In this document: positions 1-9,926 of the stretch, piece by piece
How the letters are laid out: every line of letters starts with the position of its first letter
Numbering within the stretch: the first letter of the stretch is position 1
Assembly: GCF_947492555.1 (NCBI RefSeq)
Contig: NZ_CANLNE010000003.1
Location: 558,001-622,000 of the forward strand
DNA: 64,000 nt
Source: an uncultured Roseobacter sp.
GTDB taxonomy: Bacteria > Pseudomonadota > Alphaproteobacteria > Rhodobacterales > Rhodobacteraceae
Reading direction: 5' to 3'
Notes under the pieces: model-generated
Databases searched by the model: none
What the model was told of the DNA's origin: nothing
Seen by the model: the letters and a program-made list of their open reading frames with translations, nothing else
Program-made: the position numbers and the translations under genes

Positions 1-1
1 G

Positions 2-298
2 CGTTGGCCCGACACCCGTGCCGCCCCGCTGCCCGGCGGGATCAAGGTCACTCATCTGTCTGGCAAAAAGGCGGTTGCGGCTTTTGACGGATGCGCCGAC
101 GGGCAGATTGTCGTCGCCAATCAGGATCTGCCGAAACGCGCGTCGGCTTGCATTCTGCTTGACCCGGAACGTCTACAGGACATGGGGGCCGTCGCCATCA
201 TGCAAAGCGGGGACGGGGTGCGCCTGAGTTCCGTGCGTGACCGGACGGGCGACAGGCTCTGGACCCCGTGGTACCGCGACAAGATGCGGCGTCAGTAG
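2..298 (+). CDS. comEC: ComEC/Rec2-type DNA uptake channel protein, C-terminal end only
   Basis: Only the last 98 codons lie in the window; the gene begins upstream of base 1 and ends at the TAG at 296-298. The reading frame is open from base 2 and ends with a Trp/Arg-rich tail ([10 protein letters not shown]) like that of ComEC proteins. ComEC is the inner-membrane channel that takes up transforming DNA; this part would be the C-terminal metallo-beta-lactamase-like region. The call leans on gene order: comEC lies next to lexA in many Rhodobacterales, and here it converges on lexA with a 7-bp overlap of the two 3' ends. The membrane part is not visible, so identity is probable rather than certain. 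Confidence 0.66.
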   Translation, partial: RWPDTRAAPLPGGIKVTHLSGKKAVAAFDGCADGQIVVANQDLPKRASACILLDPERLQDMGAVAIMQSGDGVRLSSVRDRTGDRLWTPWYRDKMRRQ

Positions 299-993
299 GT
301 GCGGATCAACCCGACCAGCTTGCCCTGCACCTTGACCTGATCCTCGTTGAAAATGCGGGTCTCATACGCCGGGTTGGCAGCCTCTAGGGCAATCGCGTTG
401 CCCTTGCGCATATAGCGCTTCAGCGTTGCCTCGTGATCTTCGACCAGGGCCACGACGATGTCGCCGTTATCTGCCACGTTCGTCTCTTTGATGACGACCA
501 CATCGCCGTTGTTGATCCCGGCGTCGATCATCGAGTCGCCGCGCACTTCCAGCGCATAGTGCTCTCCGGAGCCGGACAGCATCTGACCGGGAACCGCGAC
601 ACTTTGGGAATGCTGACTGATGGCCTCAATCGGCACACCTGCTGCGATCCGGCCCACTAACGGTACCTCGGTCGCCGCCACAGGGCGGACAGATTGTGCA
701 TTTGCGGGTATCGGCGCGTCCGGTTTGTCGCCGTCAATGACACGCGGCGCAAAGCCAGAGGTCGAAGCGCCGCCAAGGCTTTCGGGCAGTTTGACAATCT
801 CGATGGCGCGGGCCCGGTGGGCGAGGCGACGGATAAAGCCGCGTTCCTCCAGCGCCGTGATCAACCGGTGGATGCCGGACTTGGACCGCAGGTCCAGGGC
901 CTCTTTCATTTCATCGAAACTGGGCGGCACGCCATCGCGTTGCACGCGCTTGTGAATGAATTCCAGCAAATCCAACTGCTTCTTGGTGAGCAT
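292..993 (-). CDS. lexA: LexA repressor (SOS response)
   Basis: A 233-residue LexA. Residues 1-65 form the winged-helix DNA-binding domain ([12 protein letters not shown] start). The self-cleavage bond is Ala118-Gly119 in RIAAGVP. The Ser/Lys dyad is Ser154 (RGDSMIDAG) and Lys192 (EATLKRY), so cleavage should be functional. The ATG at 993 is chosen because a GGAGG lies about 8 bases upstream; an in-frame ATG ten codons earlier lacks this and would sit in the operator region. LexA represses the SOS regulon until RecA filaments trigger cleavage. A GTTC-N7-GTTC box in its 66-bp upstream gap indicates self-regulation. Confidence 0.97.
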   Translation of the reverse strand: MLTKKQLDLLEFIHKRVQRDGVPPSFDEMKEALDLRSKSGIHRLITALEERGFIRRLAHRARAIEIVKLPESLGGASTSGFAPRVIDGDKPDAPIPANAQSVRPVAATEVPLVGRIAAGVPIEAISQHSQSVAVPGQMLSGSGEHYALEVRGDSMIDAGINNGDVVVIKETNVADNGDIVVALVEDHEATLKRYMRKGNAIALEAANPAYETRIFNEDQVKVQGKLVGLIRTY

Positions 994-1025
994 CTTTTGG
1001 TCCTCCGACGCCTGAATTAACATTT

Positions 1026-1040
1026 GTTCTAGTGATGTTC
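1026..1040 (-). promoter_or_regulatory. SOS box (LexA operator) of lexA
   Basis: GTTC-TAGTGAT-GTTC on the plus strand (GAAC-N7-GAAC in the direction of lexA). This matches exactly the direct-repeat operator known for alphaproteobacterial LexA. It lies 33 bases upstream of the lexA start, between the moeA stop and lexA, so lexA probably has its own damage-inducible promoter as well as any read-through from moeA. Confidence 0.88.
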
Positions 1041-1059
1041 CCGTTTTGTGTCAACGGTT

Positions 1060-2232
1060 TCAGAGCGGCAGATAGGAAATCCGCTCACCTTGATCGCGCG
1101 CGGGGTCATGCGGCGGGCGCACAAGAAGCGCATTGGCGCGTGCCAAAATGCTGAGCAGAGAGCTGTCCTGCTGATCGAAGGCGCGAAGGCCATCCGATGC
1201 GACGGTCGCGCGCATGTAATGTTCGCGTGGGCCATTTGCGGGCAGGGCGGCGGCAAGCGTCGTCTGCATTTGGGGTGCGGGATGTGCCCCGAGGCCCAGC
1301 ATGGCGCGGATCACGGGCGCAACAAACACCTTGCCACACACCAGCGCGGAAACCGGGTTGCCGGGAAGGCCGATCATCGGCGTGCCGTTCAACCGCCCGG
1401 CCATCAAGGGTTTGCCGGGGCGCATTGCCACCTTGTAAAAGGATTGCTGCATGCCAAGCTCTTCGGCGACCGGCGCGACAAGGTCATGGTCCCCCACAGA
1501 CGCGCCGCCAATGGTGACAATGAGATCGGCGGTGGCGGCCAGTTGAAACGCCGTTTTCAGCGAGGCTGCCGTGTCCCGCGCGATGGGCATCAGGCGGGCA
1601 TCTGCCCCCTCGGCCTCCAGTTGTGCGGCAAGCCCAAAGGTGTTGGAGGCGATGATCTGATCAGGGCCGGGTGTCTCTCCCGGCATGACAAGCTCGTCGC
1701 CCGTGGCCATGATCGCCACCGAGGGACGCCGGATCACCGGAACCTGTGCGATGTTCATCGCCGCCAGCAGGGCGACATCGGAGGGGCCAAGACGCCGGGG
1801 CACCGTTATCCTGTCCCCCGCTTTGAAATCGACGCCGGCAGGGCGGACGTTATCTTTGCCATCCATGTCGCGGTTGAGCGTGATCAGATCGCCGCGCCGG
1901 GTGACGTCCTCCTGAATGACAACGAAATCCGTCTCGTCTGGCACCGGGGCACCGGTGAAAATACGCACGCATTGGCCGGGACCGACCTTGCCGTCAAAAG
2001 CGTGCCCCGCCGCCGCTTCGCCGACCACCTTGAACATCGCATCCGGTTCGACTTCTGCTCGGCGCAGCGCATAGCCATCCATGGAAGACGCATGAAAGGG
2101 CGGCTGGGTGCGGCTGGCCTGAACATCCCGTGCCAGAACACGGCCCGCCGCCGCGCGCAGCGGCACGGTTTCCGTACCCATCGCATCGGCCAGGGCAAAG
2201 AGATGGGCCAGCGCCTCGGCAACCGATATCAT
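1060..2232 (-). CDS. moeA: Molybdopterin molybdenumtransferase
   Basis: A 390-residue MoeA, full length for the family. It inserts molybdate into adenylylated molybdopterin in the last step of molybdenum cofactor synthesis. Visible hallmarks are the nucleotide-binding stretch [13 protein letters not shown] and the [13 protein letters not shown] motif of the central MogA-like domain, followed by the C-terminal beta domain. Its start overlaps the moaC stop by 4 bp, so the two are translationally coupled at the distal end of the trpG-trpD-ung-trpC-moaC-moeA operon. Confidence 0.95.
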   Translation of the reverse strand: MISVAEALAHLFALADAMGTETVPLRAAAGRVLARDVQASRTQPPFHASSMDGYALRRAEVEPDAMFKVVGEAAAGHAFDGKVGPGQCVRIFTGAPVPDETDFVVIQEDVTRRGDLITLNRDMDGKDNVRPAGVDFKAGDRITVPRRLGPSDVALLAAMNIAQVPVIRRPSVAIMATGDELVMPGETPGPDQIIASNTFGLAAQLEAEGADARLMPIARDTAASLKTAFQLAATADLIVTIGGASVGDHDLVAPVAEELGMQQSFYKVAMRPGKPLMAGRLNGTPMIGLPGNPVSALVCGKVFVAPVIRAMLGLGAHPAPQMQTTLAAALPANGPREHYMRATVASDGLRAFDQQDSSLLSILARANALLVRPPHDPARDQGERISYLPL

Positions 2233-2708
2233 GTGGCCTCGAACCGGCCGGATTTGCCGCCGTCCTTCAGGACAACGCGCAAGTCGCTGATCTGCATGGC
2301 CTTATCAACGGCTTTTGCCATGTCATAGACTGTCAGCGCCGTGACGGAGGCGGCGGTCAGCGCTTCCATCTCCACCCCGGTTTGGCCGGTTGTCTTCACC
2401 GTCGCCTCGATCTCAAAGCCGGGCAGCGCAGCATCGGGCGCAAATTCCACGGAAACCTTTGTGATCGGCAGCGGGTGACACAGCGGAATGAGGTCGGAGG
2501 TGCGTTTGGCCGCCATGATCCCCGCCAGCCGTGCAACCCCGAGGACGTCGCCCTTCTTGGAGCGCCCTTCTGAAATGATATCAAAGGTTTCCGACGCCAT
2601 CTTAATGCTGCAGCGTGCTGTCGCAATTCGAGCGGTGACCGGCTTCTCACCCACATCCACCATATGCGCATCGCCCTTGCCGTCGAAGTGCGTAAGCTTT
2701 CCCGTCAT
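2229..2708 (-). CDS. moaC: Cyclic pyranopterin monophosphate synthase
   Basis: A 159-residue MoaC. It converts the 3',8-cyclo-dihydro-GTP made by MoaA into cyclic pyranopterin monophosphate. Family signatures are [10 protein letters not shown], the metal/substrate region [15 protein letters not shown] and [21 protein letters not shown] chose the ATG at 2708, giving [12 protein letters not shown]; the 20-codon upstream extension is unlike MoaC and would run into trpC. One base separates it from the trpC stop, and it overlaps moeA by 4 bp. Confidence 0.95.
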   Translation of the reverse strand: MTGKLTHFDGKGDAHMVDVGEKPVTARIATARCSIKMASETFDIISEGRSKKGDVLGVARLAGIMAAKRTSDLIPLCHPLPITKVSVEFAPDAALPGFEIEATVKTTGQTGVEMEALTAASVTALTVYDMAKAVDKAMQISDLRVVLKDGGKSGRFEAT

Positions 2709-2709
2709 G

Positions 2710-3522
2710 CTACATGCCCCCGGCGGTGACCGGGTTGGCCAGCAGATCGCGCGTGGCCTGTTCCACATCCTCCTGCCGCATCAGGCTTTCCCCGATCAGG
2801 AAAATCCGCGCACCATATTGGGCCATATCCGCCAAATCTGCGGGCGTACGCAGGCCCGATTCCGCCACGATCAACCGATCCTCGGGCACCCGGCGGGAGA
2901 GGGTGCGTGTTGTGTCCAACGACGTCTCAAAGGTCTTGAGATTGCGGTTGTTGATGCCGATAAGGCGGCTTTTCAGACGCCCGGCGCGCTCCAGCTCTAT
3001 TTCATCGTGGACTTCAAGCAGCGCATCCATGCCCCATTCCGTCGCGGCCTCTTCCAGTTCCTCGGCCTGCTCGTCGCTGACCGAGGCCATGATGATCAGG
3101 ATGCAATCTGCGCCAAGCGCGCGCGCTTCGGCGACCTGGTAGGGATCATACATGAAATCCTTGCGCAGCACGGGCAGGTCGCAAGCCGCGCGGGCGGCAA
3201 CCAAAAAATCCTTGGCCCCTTGAAAACTTGGCGTATCGGTCAAGACAGACAGGCAGGTGGCCCCGCCCTCGGCATAGGCTTGCGCCAGCGCCGCCGGGTC
3301 GAAATCCTCCCGGATCAACCCTTTGGATGGGCTGGCTTTTTTCACCTCGGCGATCAAACCGTACCCGTGGATCGTGGCATGGTGCAGCGCATCGGCAAAG
3401 GGGCGCACGGGGGGCGCTTCGCGTGCTTCGGCCTCCACCTCTGCAAGCGGTTTGGCGGCAATATCGGCGGCCACTTCTTCCAGCTTGTAGGCCTTGATCT
3501 TGTCGAGAATGGTTTCAGTCAT
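2710..3522 (-). CDS. trpC: Indole-3-glycerol phosphate synthase
   Basis: A 270-residue (beta/alpha)8 barrel enzyme that closes CdRP to indole-3-glycerol phosphate in tryptophan synthesis. Signatures are [11 protein letters not shown] with its catalytic Lys, [26 protein letters not shown] and IVAESGL. It is a stand-alone TrpC, not fused to TrpF. The ATG at 3522 overlaps the ung stop by 4 bp (ATGA); an in-frame start eight codons upstream is less likely because it would enlarge that overlap. Confidence 0.96.
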   Translation of the reverse strand: MTETILDKIKAYKLEEVAADIAAKPLAEVEAEAREAPPVRPFADALHHATIHGYGLIAEVKKASPSKGLIREDFDPAALAQAYAEGGATCLSVLTDTPSFQGAKDFLVAARAACDLPVLRKDFMYDPYQVAEARALGADCILIIMASVSDEQAEELEEAATEWGMDALLEVHDEIELERAGRLKSRLIGINNRNLKTFETSLDTTRTLSRRVPEDRLIVAESGLRTPADLADMAQYGARIFLIGESLMRQEDVEQATRDLLANPVTAGGM

Positions 3523-4190
3523 GATGCCTCCGGCGGGTTGGCCCAATTTATGGCGCGGTCACCACGGGCCTGCAACCACGCATTGATACGGCTGAACGGG
3601 CGAGAGCCAAAAAAACCGCGTCGCGCGGAAAGGGGCGAAGGATGCGCGGTTTCGATCTTGAGATTGGCATCAGCATCAACCTGCATCGCCGCTTTATGCG
3701 CACCCGCCCCCCAAAGCAGATAGGCGCGGGGCTGGTCCGAGAGACGCTCAAGCACTTGCGCCGTCAGCGCCTGCCATCCCAGCTTGTCGTGGCCTTTGGC
3801 CTCCCCGGCGGGCACCGTGAGCACGGTGTTGAGCAGCAGGACGCCCTGATCAGCCCAGAACCCAAGGTCTGCAGTGGTCGGGTTTGCGCCGACATCCTCC
3901 TGCATCTCCTTGAAAATATTTCTTAATGAGCGGGGAAGTGGTCGTGTGCCCGCATCGGCGGAGAACGCCAGCCCATGGGCGTGTCCGGGCGTCGGATAGG
4001 GATCCTGTCCGAGGATGATGACCCGCGCGTCACCGGGTTGAACCTGCTCCAGGGCGCGGAACACCAGGGGCGCAGACGGCAGGATCTGGCGCGTGTCTGC
4101 GGCCAGCTGTTCCTGCAAGTACGGCCAGGCCTCCGTAAAAAAAGGCAGGCTACGCCATTGCCCCAACGCGCTGAGAGAGTAACCGCTCAC
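3519..4190 (-). CDS. ung: Uracil-DNA glycosylase, family 1
   Basis: A 223-residue Ung that removes uracil from DNA to start base-excision repair. Motif A reads [21 protein letters not shown]: the catalytic Asp is present, but the position that is His in the classical GQDPYHGPGQ motif is Pro. The C-terminal motif [18 protein letters not shown] has the catalytic His and minor-groove loop, and LLLNTVLTV matches the family. It overlaps trpD upstream and trpC downstream by 4 bp each, so a DNA-repair gene sits inside the trp operon. The Pro variant may be a lineage trait; I cannot test that here. Confidence 0.93.
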   Translation of the reverse strand: MSGYSLSALGQWRSLPFFTEAWPYLQEQLAADTRQILPSAPLVFRALEQVQPGDARVIILGQDPYPTPGHAHGLAFSADAGTRPLPRSLRNIFKEMQEDVGANPTTADLGFWADQGVLLLNTVLTVPAGEAKGHDKLGWQALTAQVLERLSDQPRAYLLWGAGAHKAAMQVDADANLKIETAHPSPLSARRGFFGSRPFSRINAWLQARGDRAINWANPPEAS

Positions 4191-5206
4191 GCGGCTTGCG
4201 TGATCTTCGCGACCGCGTCGATTTTGGCCCGTGCAGCACCGCTGTCGATGGACGCAGCGGCTTTCTCGACCCCTTCCTTGAGGTCGGCGACCGCATCGGC
4301 AACCAGCAGCGCCGCGGCGGCATTCAGCAAAACGGCATCGCGGTAGGCGGAGGTTTTTCCGCCCAGCAGCGCATTGAAATCGCTTGCATTTTCCTCTGGG
4401 GTCCCCCCGATGATCGCCTCGAACGGATGCACGGGCAGACCGGCATCTTCGGGGTGAACTTCCAGATCAGAGACCGTGCCGTCCGGCGCCAGCGCACTTA
4501 TCCAGGATACCCCGGTGATGGTCAGCTCGTCCGTGCCGTCCGAGCCATGCACCAACCATGCCTTTTCTGACCCCAGCGTACCCAGGGTTTCGGCCATGGG
4601 GCGGATGAGGTCGCGGGAAAACGCGCCGGTCAGCTGACGTTTCACGCCCGCCGGGTTGGTCAGCGGGCCGAGAATATTGAAAATTGTGCGGGTCCCAAGC
4701 TCCGCCCGCGTAGGCATCACATGGGCAATGGCCGGGTGGTGCATCGGGGCCATCATGAAGCCGATCCCGGCCTCCTTCAGCGCCTTTTCGACCACATCCG
4801 GGCCTACCATCACGTTCAGACCCATTTGGGTCAACGCATCCGCCGCGCCGGATTTGGAACTGAGGTTGCGGTTGCCGTGTTTGGCGACAATGACACCGGC
4901 CCCGGCCACGACAAAGGCGGTTGCCGTGGAGATGTTCAGCGTCCCCTTGCCGTCCCCCCCGGTGCCGACAATGTCCATCGCCCCCTCGGGCGCGCGCACG
5001 GCGTTGCATTTGGCGCGCATCACGGCGGCGGCGGCGGCGTATTCATCCACGGTCTCGCCACGTGTGCGCAGCGCCATCAAAAGCCCACCGATCTGGCTGG
5101 GTGTGGCCTCGCCCTCAAACAGGATGGAAAACGCCGTCTCGGCCTGATCCTTGGTCAAGGGGCCGGTGGCTGCCGCGCCAATCAGCGGCTTGAGCGCGTC
5201 ACTCAT
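4187..5206 (-). CDS. trpD: Anthranilate phosphoribosyltransferase
   Basis: A 339-residue TrpD that joins anthranilate to PRPP in the second step of tryptophan synthesis. The PRPP loop [17 protein letters not shown] is intact, and [17 protein letters not shown] provides substrate-binding residues. [15 protein letters not shown] is the third family block. The N-terminal helical dimer domain spans about residues 1-70. It overlaps trpG and ung by 4 bp each. It is not fused to TrpG. Confidence 0.97.
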   Translation of the reverse strand: MSDALKPLIGAAATGPLTKDQAETAFSILFEGEATPSQIGGLLMALRTRGETVDEYAAAAAVMRAKCNAVRAPEGAMDIVGTGGDGKGTLNISTATAFVVAGAGVIVAKHGNRNLSSKSGAADALTQMGLNVMVGPDVVEKALKEAGIGFMMAPMHHPAIAHVMPTRAELGTRTIFNILGPLTNPAGVKRQLTGAFSRDLIRPMAETLGTLGSEKAWLVHGSDGTDELTITGVSWISALAPDGTVSDLEVHPEDAGLPVHPFEAIIGGTPEENASDFNALLGGKTSAYRDAVLLNAAAALLVADAVADLKEGVEKAAASIDSGAARAKIDAVAKITQAA

Positions 5207-5784
5207 GCCGGCACCTTCATCTCGTCGATGAAATTCTGCAACAGCGCGTGACCATGCTCGGACCGGATTGATTCCGGATGGAACTGCACGCCATGGATCG
5301 GCAGATGCCGGTGTTGCAGCCCCATGATGGTGCCATCATCAAGCTCGGCCGTGATCTCCAGCGTGTCGGGCAGCGTCTCCCGATCCACGATCAGTGAATG
5401 ATAGCGCGTGGCGGCAAAGGGGGAGGGCAGCCCGGCAAAAAGACCTTTGCCGGTGTGGGTGATCTGGCCAAGCTTGCCGTGCACGATGTCCCTGGCCTGG
5501 ACAACCTTGCCTCCAAAAGCCTGCCCGATGGACTGGTGCCCGAGGCAAACGCCCATCAGGGGGATGCCGGTTTCTGCCGCTGCAAGGGTGAGGCTTAGGC
5601 AAATTCCTGCCTGATCCGGGTCACAGGGGCCGGGCGAGAGCAGAATGCCCTGCGGTTTCATGGCCATGGCCTGTTGCACGTCCAAAGCATCGTTGCGGTG
5701 GACCACAACATCCGCCCCAAGGCTGCCCAAATAATGCAAAAGGTTGTAGGTAAAACTGTCGTAGTTGTCGATCAGCAGCAGCAT
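5203..5784 (-). CDS. trpG: Anthranilate synthase glutaminase component (aminodeoxychorismate/anthranilate synthase component II)
   Basis: A 193-residue class I glutamine amidotransferase. The triad is Cys80 ([11 protein letters not shown]), His169 and Glu171 (GVQFHPESI). It supplies ammonia to TrpE (encoded 5 kb away at 10968-12479) and possibly to aminodeoxychorismate synthase. The start at [14 protein letters not shown] (ATG at 5784) is the family's normal N-terminus; a longer in-frame extension to 6204 is rejected because it lies under the divergent gene. It is first in the leftward operon. A TTGACG at 5869-5874 on the minus strand could be a -35 element, but I see no convincing -10. I found no Trp-rich leader peptide. 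Confidence 0.95.
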   Translation of the reverse strand: MLLLIDNYDSFTYNLLHYLGSLGADVVVHRNDALDVQQAMAMKPQGILLSPGPCDPDQAGICLSLTLAAAETGIPLMGVCLGHQSIGQAFGGKVVQARDIVHGKLGQITHTGKGLFAGLPSPFAATRYHSLIVDRETLPDTLEITAELDDGTIMGLQHRHLPIHGVQFHPESIRSEHGHALLQNFIDEMKVPA

Positions 5785-5969
5785 GTCCAAAACTTTGAAT
5801 TCAGGGCTGGAGGCCGGGGGCTCTAGCGCGGTATATATCGCGCATACATGTTCAGGCTTGCAGCGCTGCGTCAAGGGGCGCAAAGGTGAGGAGCGGTCTG
5901 AACCGCACAGTGGGACCGGTCTTCGACGCAGCAGCGGAGCCGGGTGTGAGACGAAGAGGTGAGCGGAGC

Positions 5970-7664
5970 GTGGCACGAGGATTTCTGAGAGGCGCTTTAT
6001 GGGGTGCGGCGGCCAGCCTGTGTGCGGCGGGCGTTGCATCTGTTGTTGTGGAAGGACCGACCGCGCCGGTGGTAAAGGCTTCTGCGCCCGTAACAGATGA
6101 CGCGCCTCAACCGGCAACCACCGCTGCGAAGACGACCAGCGGCGATCGTGTGCCAGTGACTGGGCAGGAGGCCCCAAAAGCGCCGGCCCCCCAACCTGAC
6201 ACACTTGCCGCGGTGCGCGAGGACACGGTCCGATCCGCGGCTCAGCCGGAAACGGGGACAGCCGCGCTCTTGAGTGATCCGGGTGTGGACAGCAATCAAA
6301 CCGGCATCAGTGCGGGCACGACGGAAACACCCGTTGTGCCCAATCCGCAAGCCCTGGGATTAAGAGCGCCGGTGGTTGATGCGGGGATCAATGTCTCCAC
6401 GGACCCTGCACAGCCACCGGAGCCGGAAGTCACGCAGGAACTGGCTCTCAGCGAAGATCCGGCGCAGCCTGAGTCACCCTCTGTAAACGTGCAGCCTTCG
6501 GGTCTTGCGCCGGAGGGTGACGTGGCGCCCGAGGCAGATTTTGCAGACACGTCCATTTCGGTGGAACCTGTTCAACCGCCGCTCCCTGATGTTGCGTCCG
6601 AGACACAAGCATTCGAGCCTGAACCGGATGCGCCCACGCCAAGCGATACGCCTGCCACGGCAGAGGATGCGCCCGCGCCACAACCGGCGCAGACTGCGGT
6701 GACCGCGCCTTCACCTTCTGCCTCGGACGTGGAGGAGGATGTCGAGACTGCCGACATAGCACCTCAGCCGCTACCGCAGGATGCCGTCGACGCGCCGGAA
6801 CTGGCTTCCGAAGATGTCTTGGCAGGCATCGGCACCCCGGTCGGGACTTTTGGCAATCTGGCACCGGACGTTCAGATCAACCGCCTGCCGACGCTGAACG
6901 ATCCTGCGGCACAAGGCCCCGAAGAGATACTCTTACCGGAGGCGGAAGAGGAGGCGGCAACAGAGGTTACGATTTCTGACCGTCCCGTTGAGCGTTTCGC
7001 CGTGCCGCATGATAATCTGGATGGGAAGCCGGTAATGGCCATCGTGCTGATGGACGAAGGTGTCGATTTATCACGTGATACGATTGGGCTGCCCGCGTTG
7101 CGCAGCTTCCCCTATCCGATCAGCTTTGCAGTCGACAGCAGCCTGCCCGATGCGAAAGAACGGATGGCGGCCTATCGCGCCGAGGGGTTTGAAGTGCTGG
7201 CCACCGTGAACTTGCCGCAGGGCGCGAAGGCGGGTGATGCCGAGGTGTCGCTGGCTGTGGCCTTGGATGCGGTTCCCGAGGCTGTTGGTGTGTTGGAAGG
7301 TGTGGGCGAAGGGGTTCAGAGCTCCCGAGACGCCGCGCAGCAGGTAACCGAAATTCTGGCTGCAAGTGGCCATGGTTTTGTGACCCAAAACAAGGGCCTC
7401 AATACCGTACAGAAACTTGCTGCCAGGGCCGGAGTGCCATCCGCTGTGGTCTTCCGAGACTTTGACAGCAGCGATCAGACCCCAAGCGTGATCCGTCGTT
7501 TTCTGGATCAGGCAGCGTTTCGGGCAGGACGGGACGGCGCGGTGATCATGCTGGGACGTCTGCGGGAAGATACAATTTCGGCTCTGCTGCTGTGGGGGCT
7601 GCAGGATCGTGCAGAGCAGGTGGCGCTGGTGCCGGTTTCCGCAGCGCTGACCACGCAGCAATAG
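5970..7664 (+). CDS. Divergent polysaccharide deacetylase family protein (YibQ-like), exported
   Basis: About 564 residues from a GTG at 5970 (VARGFLRGALWGAA...). The N-terminus is a signal or anchor segment (about residues 1-30). A Pro/Ala/Glu/Asp-rich linker of some 330 residues follows. The C-terminal domain of about 220 residues starts at KPVMAIVLMDEGVDL and carries PYPISFAVDSSLPDAKE and HGFVTQNKGLNTVQKLA, matching the DUF610/divergent polysaccharide deacetylase fold. Its substrate is unknown; it probably acts in the periplasm on a glycan. A longer start at 5886 is open but lies close to the trpG promoter region; the GTG gives the usual family N-terminus. Confidence 0.8.
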   Translation: MARGFLRGALWGAAASLCAAGVASVVVEGPTAPVVKASAPVTDDAPQPATTAAKTTSGDRVPVTGQEAPKAPAPQPDTLAAVREDTVRSAAQPETGTAALLSDPGVDSNQTGISAGTTETPVVPNPQALGLRAPVVDAGINVSTDPAQPPEPEVTQELALSEDPAQPESPSVNVQPSGLAPEGDVAPEADFADTSISVEPVQPPLPDVASETQAFEPEPDAPTPSDTPATAEDAPAPQPAQTAVTAPSPSASDVEEDVETADIAPQPLPQDAVDAPELASEDVLAGIGTPVGTFGNLAPDVQINRLPTLNDPAAQGPEEILLPEAEEEAATEVTISDRPVERFAVPHDNLDGKPVMAIVLMDEGVDLSRDTIGLPALRSFPYPISFAVDSSLPDAKERMAAYRAEGFEVLATVNLPQGAKAGDAEVSLAVALDAVPEAVGVLEGVGEGVQSSRDAAQQVTEILAASGHGFVTQNKGLNTVQKLAARAGVPSAVVFRDFDSSDQTPSVIRRFLDQAAFRAGRDGAVIMLGRLREDTISALLLWGLQDRAEQVALVPVSAALTTQQ

Positions 7665-7670
7665 ACTTCT

Positions 7671-9737
7671 TCAGGCGCGTTGAGCCGTTTTGTCGACGAA
7701 GTTTCGATACCAATCGGCAAAATCCTCTGCGGCCATGGGGTGCCCGATGGCGTAGCCCTGCACAACGTCGCATCCCAGCTCTTTGATCCGGGCGAAGAGC
7801 GCGTCGTTCTCAACACCCTCGGCCACCACGCGCATGTTGAGATTGCGGGACAGGGCCACAAGCGCGGAAATGATGCTTTCGGCGCGGACGTTCGGCACCG
7901 GTTCCACGATGGATCGATCAAGCTTGATCCCGTCAATGCGGAGCCGTGACAAGTTCGACATGGAAGCATAGCCGGTGCCAAAATCATCCAGAACCACGGA
8001 GAACCCCGCTTTTGTCAGGTTCTCGACGGTTTGGATGGCATCGTCATCGTCGCTTTCGATGAGCGTGTTTTCCAGGACTTCGATCGTTAGATCGCTAGGT
8101 GCCATGCCACGGGCGAGCACTTCCTGCAGCAGACGGTCTGGCAGGTTCGGGTCACGCAGAGTTGCGGGGGAGGCATTGATCGAGATGGTCGGCACGTCAA
8201 TGCCGCGGGTGCGGAAATCTTCCAGAGCATCCAACCCTTTCTCCAGCATCATCAAATCGATTTGGCGGATCAGACCTGCTTCTTCCGCGGCGGCAATAAA
8301 GGTGGCTGGCGCGATCAGGCCGCGCTCTGGGTGCCGCCAGCGCGCAAGAACTTCACACCCGAACACCTGACCGCTGTCGGTACAGACCTGCGGCTGGAAA
8401 TGCGGTTCGAAATGCTCCGCCTCAAGTGCATGTGTGATCTCTGCAAAGAGCGCCTGTCGATTGCTGATTTCTTCGCGCAGATCGCCGGAGAACGCACAAA
8501 CCTGCCCCCTGCCGTCGCGTTTCGCCTTGTAAAGAGCGAGATCAGCCTCGATCAGCAATTGATCCGGCGTCGCCACCGATGAGGTTGCCAGCGTAAAGCC
8601 GATGCTGGCGCCGATTTCGCAGGGGGTGCCTTCAATTGACATGGGTTGGCTTATGGCCGTCACCAGACGGTCACCCAAGTGTTCGAGGTCATCCATCGAC
8701 TTTGGTGCCTTGACGACAATAACGAATTCGTCACCGCCAATCCGGGCGACAAGATCGTCGGAGCGGGCATGCGCCAACAGTATTCGGGCTACTTCGATCA
8801 GAACGTCATCACCCGCCTTATGCCCCAGGCTGTCGTTGACGGCCTTGAAACGATCCAGGTCGATTTTCATGACGCTGACCGCAACGTCTCCGCTGGAACC
8901 TGTTTCGATCCCGGACAGATAGTCATAGAGCGCCCGGCGGTTCAGCAGGCCGGTGAGTGCATCGTGATTGGCCGCGTGGGTTAGGTTATTGCGTGCGGCG
9001 ACCAGCTCCTTGTTGCGTTGACGGATGGATTCAAAAGAGGCGTTCAGCTGCTTTCCACGGCGTTCGAACCGCCGGATGGTGCGGCTCACGGAGACCTGTG
9101 CAGGCAGGAAAATGAATAACGCTTCCATCATGAGGATCACCAGCGCCGTTGCCAGTGCGATGGTTTCCAGCCGGTGCAGCCAGTGGGTCTGCGCTATGGA
9201 TTGCGCTTCGTGCAGATTGGCCGCCCTGTTCAGGGCCGACAGCAGGTTTTGCTGACCCAGTGCCACCAACTGGTTCTGCATGTTCGTCTTTACCTCACCG
9301 CCGGCCTCAATGGTGTAGCGCGCGGTGGAGACAAATCGACGGGAAAAGTAGTCCAGAGGAAATTCAGGATCGTCAAAGTAGAGGCGCTGGAGTTCCGATG
9401 ACAAATCCCTGCGCGTTGTGAGCCAGATGTTCGAATCCTCAAACAGCTTGATGGCGGACAGCAACCGCGCCTCCGTTTCCGCTGATGGGTTGCGTTCACT
9501 CTCGCGCATCAGGAAGAGGATGCGCTGGCTGAGCATGACCTGCCTTGTGCTGATCTGGCTTGCTTCGGCATCCGCTTCGGATTCGGAAATGGCGACGATG
9601 GAAGCGTAATGCGCGCCCGAGATCGTGATGCAGACGATGCACAGGCCCAAGGCGTATCGCTTCCACAAGGATTGTGGTCTCGTGATACAGACATGGCGGA
9701 TAAATCCGCGTGTCAGCTTTTTGAGAATACCAGTCAA
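7671..9737 (-). CDS. Membrane diguanylate cyclase/phosphodiesterase (GGDEF-EAL)
   Basis: A 688-residue c-di-GMP enzyme. Residues 26-50 are a membrane segment, about 50-190 a periplasmic helical sensor resembling the type IV pili/NarX kind, and about 190-212 a second membrane segment. The GGDEF domain keeps the active site (ARIGGDEFVIV) and an inhibitory I-site RSDD five residues upstream. The EAL domain keeps CEVLARW, ISINAS, IEVLEN, VLDDFGTGYASM, IKLDRS, VAEGVEN and VQGYAIGHPM. Both activities therefore look intact, so the enzyme could make or degrade c-di-GMP depending on its input. It stands alone and converges on the deacetylase gene with a 6-bp gap. Confidence 0.94.
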   Translation of the reverse strand: MTGILKKLTRGFIRHVCITRPQSLWKRYALGLCIVCITISGAHYASIVAISESEADAEASQISTRQVMLSQRILFLMRESERNPSAETEARLLSAIKLFEDSNIWLTTRRDLSSELQRLYFDDPEFPLDYFSRRFVSTARYTIEAGGEVKTNMQNQLVALGQQNLLSALNRAANLHEAQSIAQTHWLHRLETIALATALVILMMEALFIFLPAQVSVSRTIRRFERRGKQLNASFESIRQRNKELVAARNNLTHAANHDALTGLLNRRALYDYLSGIETGSSGDVAVSVMKIDLDRFKAVNDSLGHKAGDDVLIEVARILLAHARSDDLVARIGGDEFVIVVKAPKSMDDLEHLGDRLVTAISQPMSIEGTPCEIGASIGFTLATSSVATPDQLLIEADLALYKAKRDGRGQVCAFSGDLREEISNRQALFAEITHALEAEHFEPHFQPQVCTDSGQVFGCEVLARWRHPERGLIAPATFIAAAEEAGLIRQIDLMMLEKGLDALEDFRTRGIDVPTISINASPATLRDPNLPDRLLQEVLARGMAPSDLTIEVLENTLIESDDDDAIQTVENLTKAGFSVVLDDFGTGYASMSNLSRLRIDGIKLDRSIVEPVPNVRAESIISALVALSRNLNMRVVAEGVENDALFARIKELGCDVVQGYAIGHPMAAEDFADWYRNFVDKTAQRA

Positions 9738-9841
9738 CCCGGGCCCCAGACGTCGTTGCGCGATGCAAGGCGACCCCCCAACGGATCAAAAGCCCTGCCT
9801 GTCCTGACAAAGTGACCTGCGTGAGTTTCGATACTCTCAAG

Positions 9842-9876
9842 AAAACCGGGTTTGGGCGACGCGCGGCCCCGGTTTT
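9842..9876 (-). terminator. Intrinsic terminator after the trpE operon
   Basis: Perfect 9-bp stem AAAACCGGG/CCCGGTTTT around a GC-rich 17-base loop. It lies between the desuccinylase-like gene (ends 9927) and the GGDEF-EAL gene (starts 9737), both leftward. Read leftward it ends in TTTTCTT, so it likely ends the PPIase-trpE-desuccinylase transcript; read rightward it ends in five Ts. Confidence 0.7.
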
Positions 9877-9926
9877 TAGCCCGCAATTGAGACGGGTTTA
9901 CTGAAAAATTGATGTAGTTTCCGGTG

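Noticed and set aside
5785-5969. Tryptophan attenuator before trpG
   Set aside because: No short leader frame with consecutive Trp codons and no terminator-antiterminator pair was seen.
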